Source: Curtobacterium pusillum | GTDB taxonomy: Bacteria; Actinomycetota; Actinomycetes; Actinomycetales; Microbacteriaceae | NCBI RefSeq assembly: GCF_013359865.1 | Contig: NZ_JABMCE010000075.1 | Span: 1 to 64,000, forward strand | Length of the DNA stretch: 64,000 nt | Direction of reading: 5' to 3' | Shown: positions 62,201 through 64,000 of the stretch, one piece after another | Position numbering within the stretch: position 1 is the stretch's first letter | Layout of the letters: every line of letters starts with the position of its first letter | Position numbers and translations under genes: made by a program | The notes under the pieces: generated by a model | Database searches by the model: none | The model's input: the letters and a program-made list of their open reading frames with translations, nothing else | What the model was told of the DNA's origin: nothing

Positions 62201-62415
62201 AGCGCGCCTGCGCCTTCGTCGTGTCGGCCCGGAGGGACGAGCCGCTCGACTTCACCGCCATGCAGCAGTACCTCGAGCAGGCGAACGTGTCCAAGTACTA
62301 CTGGCCGGAGCGGCTCGAGTACATCGACGAACTGCCCCGCAACGCGGTCGGCAAGGTCCAGAAGAACGTCCTGCGGGAGCAGGCTGCCGCGCTCGTCGCG
62401 ACGAAGGAGAACTGA
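59263..62415 (+). CDS. EPSP-synthase-like domain fused to an acyl-CoA ligase
   Basis: A 1050-residue fusion. Residues 1-435 follow the EPSP synthase (AroA) fold: SKYHAHRAL near 21, RRPIKALLTSL near 130, LKESDRVAAML near 353, NDHRVLMSLAVA near 398. Several enolpyruvyl-transfer residues differ: the NAGTxxR loop reads SSGTTLY (101-107), and the C-terminal Lys-Pro motif reads ISYP. After an acidic Ala-rich linker (about 440-480), residues 490-1050 are an AMP-forming ligase (LLFTSGTTGEPKG near 700, YRTGDLAKV, GRVKDVINRGGEKIP, terminal Lys in VGKVQKNVL). Together with the acyl-CoA dehydrogenase and SDR downstream it fits conversion of a shikimate-derived acid to a CoA thioester, as in cyclohexanecarboxyl-CoA pathways (inference). 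Confidence 0.85.
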   Translation: MQLVVRGTSAPLVGELDIPVSKYHAHRALVLASLAKGTSIVSGISATRQVEWTVGTLRALGVDVKRRGNEYHVTGLGGRYEATDVVDHGSRGADGILNMGSSGTTLYFMTGLASLADKPMTLSGMKYFQRRPIKALLTSLTQMGIELEATNDCPPVTVQPKRPRGGDVQIAGTLSQWISGLLLVAPFAEQETRIHITGGRLNEQPYVELTVRMMRQFGLTVEVSDDWLEYRIPANQQATPHDYVIPPDIGSAAFGIAAAGIRESNVLLRGMTAFTTAETDHPESEFLDLATAMGVPMRIDEETGFVRIEHDGSPLKPLDIDCQPIPDLLPILSTMATFAEGTTRLWNVAHIRLKESDRVAAMLQLNRMGGRAEQGADELRVTGVAPGELHGSPMSSFNDHRVLMSLAVAASKAEGVSSLTYPRAYRISYPTFLEAMNSVGLDMEVGDALAAQVARDDRIDAAEAAAESTDLGEEQATTTGALPELAGVDADPLVLSEKVRTLSETDPDGLAVIEVGGPESVETTWKELQDEADEVSALLLELGVRRGESVAMQLPNWREFVSITLGAVQIGAVATPIMPVFGPRETTMTLARSRARVVFLPNVFRKRRPALELLDVIDEAKAQKRRLSVEHVVVLRAEARGQVDSPTNQPPLPADAADRFAASEWNWRYFDTALDSVQVDVDQIRSHAPGPDDVCQLLFTSGTTGEPKGVQHPHRTLGLATAMHVAQSGLRSEDRIYIPSPLAHQTGFLYGMLLAFRLGAPQVIQPVWDGTVALEQAFGAAKATFVQCATPFLTDLVDLVEAGAPAPESLRIFVPTGAAVPRALAQRASTVLGSAILGAFGTSETCLGALSSPSDDPADAYGHDGRALPGITIRIVDDEGHELPADTEGNFELFSPTMFDGYLDRPDLTDDVFTEDGWYRTGDLAKVSDKGFLSITGRVKDVINRGGEKIPVVEIENLLYQHPLVTDVAIVAMPDARLGERACAFVVSARRDEPLDFTAMQQYLEQANVSKYYWPERLEYIDELPRNAVGKVQKNVLREQAAALVATKEN

Positions 62416-62420
62416 ACACG

Positions 62421-63581
62421 ATGACGACGACCTTCGACGAGGCCGCCTTCCAGCAGCTCAAGACCGAAGTCACCGAGTGGGTGCGCGGCCGTGGCGAGGA
62501 GTGGGCGGAGGAGATCGAGCGCACCGGACAGGTCGCGCCCGAGCTCTTCCAGGAGCTCAAGGACCGGGGATGGCTCGGCCTCGCGGCGCCGGCCGAGCTC
62601 GGCGGACGGGGCATCCCGTTCTCGCGCTACCTCGAGATCATGGAGATCGTCTCCCGCTCGCACGCGTCGATCCGCATGCTCGTGCACGTGATCAACGGCA
62701 CCTGGCGCGCGATGCAGCCGTACGCGACGCCGGAGCAGATCGAGCAGGTCGTGAAGCCGAGCGTGGCCGGCGACGCGCTCGTTGCGTTCACGCTCACCGA
62801 GGCCACGGCCGGGACCGGCGCGGACATCCGCACGACCGTCCGTCGCGAGGGTGACACGTACGTGATGAACGGCGAGAAGCACCTCATCACGTTCGGCGTC
62901 AAGTGCGACTACTGGCTCATCGCCGCCCGGCTCGAGGGCACCGCGGGGCAGGACGGCACGATCGCGTTCCTGATGCCGAACACCGGGCTGCCGGGCGCCG
63001 AGGTGATCGACGACTCGGACACGATGGGCATCCGCGGCACCGACCACGCGATCCTCCGGTTCACGGACACCCCGATCCCGGCCTCCGCCCGTCTGGGTGA
63101 GGAGGGACAGGGTCTCGAGGTCGCCCTCGGCGGATTCCTCCTGCCGAGCCGCGTGTCGGTCGCCATGAGCGCCGTCGGTCTCGCCGAGCGTGCCAACGAG
63201 CTCGCCGTGGAGTACGCGAACACGCGCGAGACGTTCGGCAAGAAGCTGTCGAGCCGACAGGCGATCCAGTTCTACCTGGCCGAGAACTACGCCGACATCG
63301 CCGCCGCGCGCGCCCTCGTGCTCGAGGCCGCCCGCGCCTACGAGGAGGACCGTGCGGACGCCGGCACGCTGTCCAGCGCCTCGAAGATGGTCGCGGTCGA
63401 CATGCTCGCCCGCGTCACCGACAAGGCTCTGCAGGTGCACGGCGGACAGGGCTACTGGAAGCGCAACGCCATCGAGCGCGTGTACCGCGACGCCCGTGCG
63501 CAGCGCTTCGAGGAGGGCACGAACGAGATCCAGAAGCTGGTCGTCGGCCGCGCAGTCGTGACCGGCCAGGCCGGGTTCTAG
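62421..63581 (+). CDS. acyl-CoA dehydrogenase
   Basis: A 386-residue flavoprotein. FAD/substrate segments include FTLTEATAGTGADIRTTV, GEKHLITFGVKCDYWLI, and GLAERANELAVEYANTRETFGKKLSSRQAIQFYLAE. The late VHGGQGYWKRNAIERVYRDARAQRFEEGTNEIQKLVV carries the catalytic Glu in EGTNEIQ. It desaturates a CoA thioester alpha-beta. ATG six bases after the fusion gene, with AAGGAG, so co-transcribed. In this setting its substrate may be a ring acid-CoA (inference). A straight-chain acyl-CoA role is the alternative. Confidence 0.92.
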   Translation: MTTTFDEAAFQQLKTEVTEWVRGRGEEWAEEIERTGQVAPELFQELKDRGWLGLAAPAELGGRGIPFSRYLEIMEIVSRSHASIRMLVHVINGTWRAMQPYATPEQIEQVVKPSVAGDALVAFTLTEATAGTGADIRTTVRREGDTYVMNGEKHLITFGVKCDYWLIAARLEGTAGQDGTIAFLMPNTGLPGAEVIDDSDTMGIRGTDHAILRFTDTPIPASARLGEEGQGLEVALGGFLLPSRVSVAMSAVGLAERANELAVEYANTRETFGKKLSSRQAIQFYLAENYADIAAARALVLEAARAYEEDRADAGTLSSASKMVAVDMLARVTDKALQVHGGQGYWKRNAIERVYRDARAQRFEEGTNEIQKLVVGRAVVTGQAGF

Positions 63582-63597
63582 ACGCAACCAGACACGC

Positions 63598-63636
63598 GGC
63601 CTGGAGGCGCGGTGCGGGCCTGCCCCGTGCCTCCAG
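63598..63636. repeat. interspersed palindrome (CTGGAGGC type) inside the operon
   Basis: GGCCTGGAGGCGCGG (63598-63612, the exact 15-mer) faces CCGTGCCTCCAG (63625-63636), a 12-bp stem with one G-T pair. It lies between the acyl-CoA dehydrogenase and SDR genes, so it either attenuates or does not block read-through. Confidence 0.85.
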
Positions 63637-63676
63637 TCCGTCATCCACGCACGAAACGCAACCCAGAAGGACTGAC

Positions 63677-64000
63677 GTGACCGACTCCACCACGGCTCCC
63701 ATCGCGCTCATCACGGGCGCCTCGCGCGGCATCGGCCGCCTGCTCGCGCAGAAGCTCGGCCAGCGCGGCGTCACCGTCGTCGTGACGTACAAGGGCAACG
63801 CCGACCTGGCCGAGGAGTCGCTCGCCGACGTCAAGGCGGCCGGCGGCGACGGCATCACGGCGCAGGTCGACATCGAGCAGCCGGAGTCGATCGACGCACT
63901 GTTCGACCTGGTGCGCGACACCTACGGCCGTCTCGACTACTTCGTCGCGAACGCCGCTGCGAGCGCGTTCAAGCCGGTCAAGGAACTCAAGCTGCACCAC
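63677..64000 (+). CDS. short-chain reductase, 5' part (cut by window end)
   Basis: The first 108 residues of an SDR. IALITGASRGIGRLLAQKLGQRG is the nucleotide-binding start, VDIEQPESIDALFDLV follows, and YFVANAAASAFKPVKELKLHH resembles the NAA segment of FabL-type enoyl reductases and 1-cyclohexenylcarbonyl-CoA reductase-like SDRs. The Tyr/Lys pair is beyond the window. GTG start with AGAAGG upstream. Expected role is reduction of an enoyl- or ring-CoA intermediate made by the two preceding enzymes. Confidence 0.85.
   Translation, partial: MTDSTTAPIALITGASRGIGRLLAQKLGQRGVTVVVTYKGNADLAEESLADVKAAGGDGITAQVDIEQPESIDALFDLVRDTYGRLDYFVANAAASAFKPVKELKLHH

Noticed and set aside
1-64000. CRISPR arrays, insertion sequences, integrases, phage or toxin-antitoxin genes
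   Set aside because: No regularly spaced repeats with spacers, no transposase or integrase motifs, and no tRNA-attached island were seen.

Overview
The window is about 70% G+C with GTG/TTG starts, tightly overlapping genes (ATGA and GTGA junctions) and many leaderless-type promoters. It is a chromosomal segment of a high-GC actinobacterium of the family Microbacteriaceae. The order leuCD-murA-plsC-gpsA-ddl-(DUF3515)-thiL-rsmD-recG-coaD-(DUF177)-rpmF-rnc-mutM-smc-ftsY-ffh is the conserved housekeeping order of that group. A locus resembling cyclohexanecarboxyl-CoA synthesis at the right end makes Curtobacterium (omega-cyclohexyl fatty acids are reported from C. pusillum) an attractive genus guess, but this is inference.

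Left end (1-3 kb): the end of an rRNA operon (23S tail, 5S, terminator), gltX, a thioredoxin-reductase-like flavoprotein and tRNA-Gln. From 3.3 to 22 kb lies an accessory surface-polymer region: a free-standing adenylation-carrier-thioesterase enzyme, then a plus-strand operon of three family-2 glycosyltransferases (one fused to a large membrane domain), a secreted PIG-L deacetylase with tandem wall- or sugar-binding-like repeats (frameshifted), and a GH16-like secreted hydrolase. Facing it on the minus strand is a coupled trio (GT14-like transferase, Wzx-like flippase, GT4 transferase), followed by two more family-2 transferases that converge on a palindromic repeat. Together these look like a system for assembling, exporting and trimming a cell-surface glycan.

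From 22 to 33.8 kb: a sugar ABC importer with a LacI-type operator and its probable LacI regulator, a metallo-hydrolase, a DUF72 protein, two identical tRNA-Glu genes, an SDR gene behind a leaderless four-codon leader ORF and an SD-masking hairpin, a RidA protein, two CrcB/Fluc fluoride channels behind a fluoride riboswitch, a histidine phosphatase and a FUSC membrane protein. From 33.9 to 58 kb: the housekeeping block, plus a TerC-family gene behind a yybP-ykoY (Mn2+) riboswitch and lipA with a frameshifted lipB.

Right end (58-64 kb): a YbdK-type carboxylate-amine ligase gene diverges from an operon encoding an EPSP-synthase-like domain fused to an acyl-CoA ligase, an acyl-CoA dehydrogenase and an SDR cut off by the window end. 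This set fits conversion of shikimate to a cyclohexyl- or cyclohexenyl-CoA starter and is the most interesting candidate system here.

Across the window a family of GC-rich palindromes (GGAGGCGCGG...CCGCGCCTCC) and solitary half-copies (GGCCTGGAGGCGCGG) sits in the gaps between genes, often between convergent genes. No CRISPR array, transposase, integrase or phage gene was seen.
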